A DNA stretch of 6,882 nt from Planctomycetaceae bacterium (GTDB taxonomy: Bacteria; Planctomycetota; Planctomycetia; Pirellulales; Thermoguttaceae), in the NCBI GenBank assembly GCA_031283825.1, contig JAITAZ010000179.1:1-6882 (forward strand), read 5' to 3'. The notes beneath the pieces were generated by a model that saw only the letters and a list, made by a program, of their open reading frames with translations, had not been told where the DNA came from and made no database searches. Numbering within the stretch: position 1 is the first letter of the stretch; every line of letters starts with the position of its first letter. The position numbers and the translations under genes were made by a program. This document shows, one piece after another, positions 6,219 to 6,882 of the stretch.

Positions 6219-6231
6219 GTAACTGTTCGCG
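6219..6231 (+). repeat. GTAAC-YRTTC motif, isolated copy
   Basis: GTAACTGTTCGCG matches the motif found four times around 451-727 (forms GTAACCGTTCAC and GTAACTATTCAC). It lies between the MBL-like gene and the tRNA, 13 bases from the tRNA 3' end. Confidence 0.45.
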
Positions 6232-6243
6232 TAAAGAAAGAAA

Positions 6244-6324
6244 TGCGGGCGAGAGGATTTGAACCTCCACGCCTTGCGGCATTGGATCCTAAGTCCAACG
6301 TGTCTGCCGTTCCACCACGCCCGC
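6244..6324 (-). tRNA. tRNA-Leu (anticodon TAG)
   Basis: On the minus strand the acceptor stem GCGGGCG (6324-6318) pairs with CGCCCGC (6251-6245), with discriminator A at 6244. The anticodon stem TTGGA/TCCAA encloses CTTAGGA, giving anticodon TAG, which reads CUA and probably CUG and other CUN codons. A long variable arm (GCC-GCAA-GGC) marks it as class II. The T arm GGAGG-TTCAAAT-CCTCT has one wobble pair. It is 81 nt long. CCA is not encoded (the next bases are TTT), so it must be added by the CCA-adding enzyme. Confidence 0.96.
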
Positions 6325-6342
6325 AAAGTTTATTCAGCAACA

Positions 6343-6369
6343 AATATATTATTTATCGCGGTAATTCAA
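6343..6369 (-). promoter_or_regulatory. Possible tRNA-Leu promoter
   Basis: On the minus strand TTGAAT (6369-6364) and TATATT (6348-6343) are separated by 15 bases, a short spacer. Transcription would start about 10-15 bases before the mature tRNA 5' end at 6324. The region is AT-rich, so chance matches are common. Confidence 0.25.
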
Positions 6370-6561
6370 CTACTACGTCGATAATATAAATTTGTTTAAG
6401 AATTATACTGTTAATTCTAAAACCGTCAAGTTTGATTTTAGATTGGTTGTAATATTTCAGAGAAAAATCTGGCTTTATCTCTTGTGTTTCAAATCCCAGA
6501 TTTTAAGCCGGATTATTCTTTTCGTCCTCTCTGTCCCCTTAAAAAAAACAGCGACTAAATC

Positions 6562-6583
6562 AGGAATCTCTAAAAGCTCAAAT
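6562..6583 (+). repeat. Dispersed 22-bp repeat, diverged copy 3
   Basis: The core GGAATCTCTAAAAGCTCAAAT matches the copies at 2120 and 4058 at about 17 of 22 positions, in the same orientation. CTCAAAT and the spacing of the conserved blocks are kept. Confidence 0.4.
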
Positions 6584-6614
6584 TTTATTGATAATTTTGC
6601 CAAAAATAAATTTT

Positions 6615-6763
6615 GTAATATATCAGCGGAATTTTTGAAACAATATTTCCTCGAATTATACTTTCCGAATTTTCTACGATTTTTCTGCGTTTTCTGCGTT
6701 AAAATTTTTTATCAAATTTAAACGCAGAAATGAGTCGTTATAAATATTCCGCTGAAATATTAC
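6615..6763. repeat. Nested inverted-repeat element about 149 bp long
   Basis: The outer arms 6615-6636 (containing ATCAGCGGAATT) and 6742-6763 (containing ATTCCGCTGAAAT) are complementary at 20 of 22 positions. Nested inside, TTTCTGCGTT (6691-6700) and AACGCAGAAA (6721-6730) are perfect complements with a 20-base loop. The length is almost the same as the inverted-end element at 251-398, though the sequences differ. It is probably a non-autonomous palindromic element. Confidence 0.6.
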
Positions 6764-6828
6764 TTAATTTTTAATCTATCATTATTTTCTATCGAAAAAA
6801 ACCGACCATTCGTTACCGCTCAAAGTAT

Positions 6829-6848
6829 AAAAATTCAACTGATATATT
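6829..6848 (+). repeat. Dispersed repeat, copy B
   Basis: It is 19 of 20 identical to 223-242. Just before it, 6813-6829 (TTACCGCTCAAAGTATA) matches 410-426 (TTACCGTTCAAAGTATT) at 15 of 17 positions, so pieces of the left-hand repeat region recur here in a different order. Confidence 0.5.
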
Positions 6849-6882
6849 TTGCTAAAAACTAAAAAGAAGAACGTATTGCAAG

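Larger units (their letters stand above)
6325..6882. other. Non-coding AT-rich repeat region
   Basis: No credible gene is present. The longest open frame (109 codons, 6392-6721, TTG start) runs through a repeat copy and a palindrome, is rich in Phe, Lys and Ile, and resembles no family. The region holds a dispersed repeat copy (6562-6583), a nested inverted repeat (6615-6763), a tandem TTTCTGCGT pair (6682-6699), and copies of words seen at 223-242 and 410-426. Confidence 0.7.

Noticed and set aside
6041..6343. Two minus-strand open frames over the tRNA
   Set aside because: They read through tRNA-Leu and the antisense of the MBL-like gene, a common annotation artefact.
6392..6721. Plus-strand open frame of 109 codons
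   Set aside because: It has a TTG start, AT-driven composition and no family resemblance, and it overlaps a dispersed repeat and an inverted repeat.

Overview
The window looks like chromosomal DNA of a low-GC member of the Planctomycetota. The best evidence is the sigma factor. Its regions 1.2, 2 and 4 are very RpoD-like, it has no region 1.1, and a basic spacer of about 180 residues separates regions 1.2 and 2.1. I recognise that layout, and parts of the spacer wording (around [11 protein letters not shown] and [10 protein letters not shown]), from planctomycete sigma factors. The other two proteins are also consistent with that phylum. Intergenic DNA is very AT-rich (11 G+C in the 60 bases 4201-4260), while coding DNA is clearly richer (33 of 60 at 1081-1140). 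No database search was possible, so the assignment rests on recall.

Layout. 1-733 has no gene but is full of inverted repeats: a near-perfect hairpin about 190 nt long (5-196), an element about 148 bp long with inverted ends (251-398), and a tandem array of three hairpins with two identical spacers (531-657) set among copies of a GTAAC-YRTTC motif. 734-2080 (minus) encodes a diverged anhydro-N-acetylmuramic acid kinase (AnmK) family protein. 2081-2650 is a divergent intergenic region with three copies of a TGTNTCATTTTGNNACA-like palindrome, one overlapping a sigma-54-type -24/-12 sequence, and two leader hairpins. 2651-4057 (plus) encodes the RpoD-type sigma factor. 4058-4406 is intergenic, with a sigma-70-type promoter and a stable leader hairpin. 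4407-6146 (plus) encodes a protein with a long disordered N-terminus and a metallo-beta-lactamase-like domain whose metal ligands are mostly replaced. 6244-6324 (minus) is tRNA-Leu(TAG). 6325-6882 has no credible gene and holds further inverted and dispersed repeats.

The genes do not form an operon: each has its own long upstream region. They share one feature. Both proteins beside the sigma factor belong to enzyme families yet have lost much of the usual active-site signature, so both may act as binding or regulatory proteins, or have altered chemistry. The points most worth following up are the three-site palindrome and possible sigma-54 promoter ahead of a sigma-factor gene, the two putative pseudoenzymes, and the dense set of non-autonomous palindromic repeats with no transposase in view.
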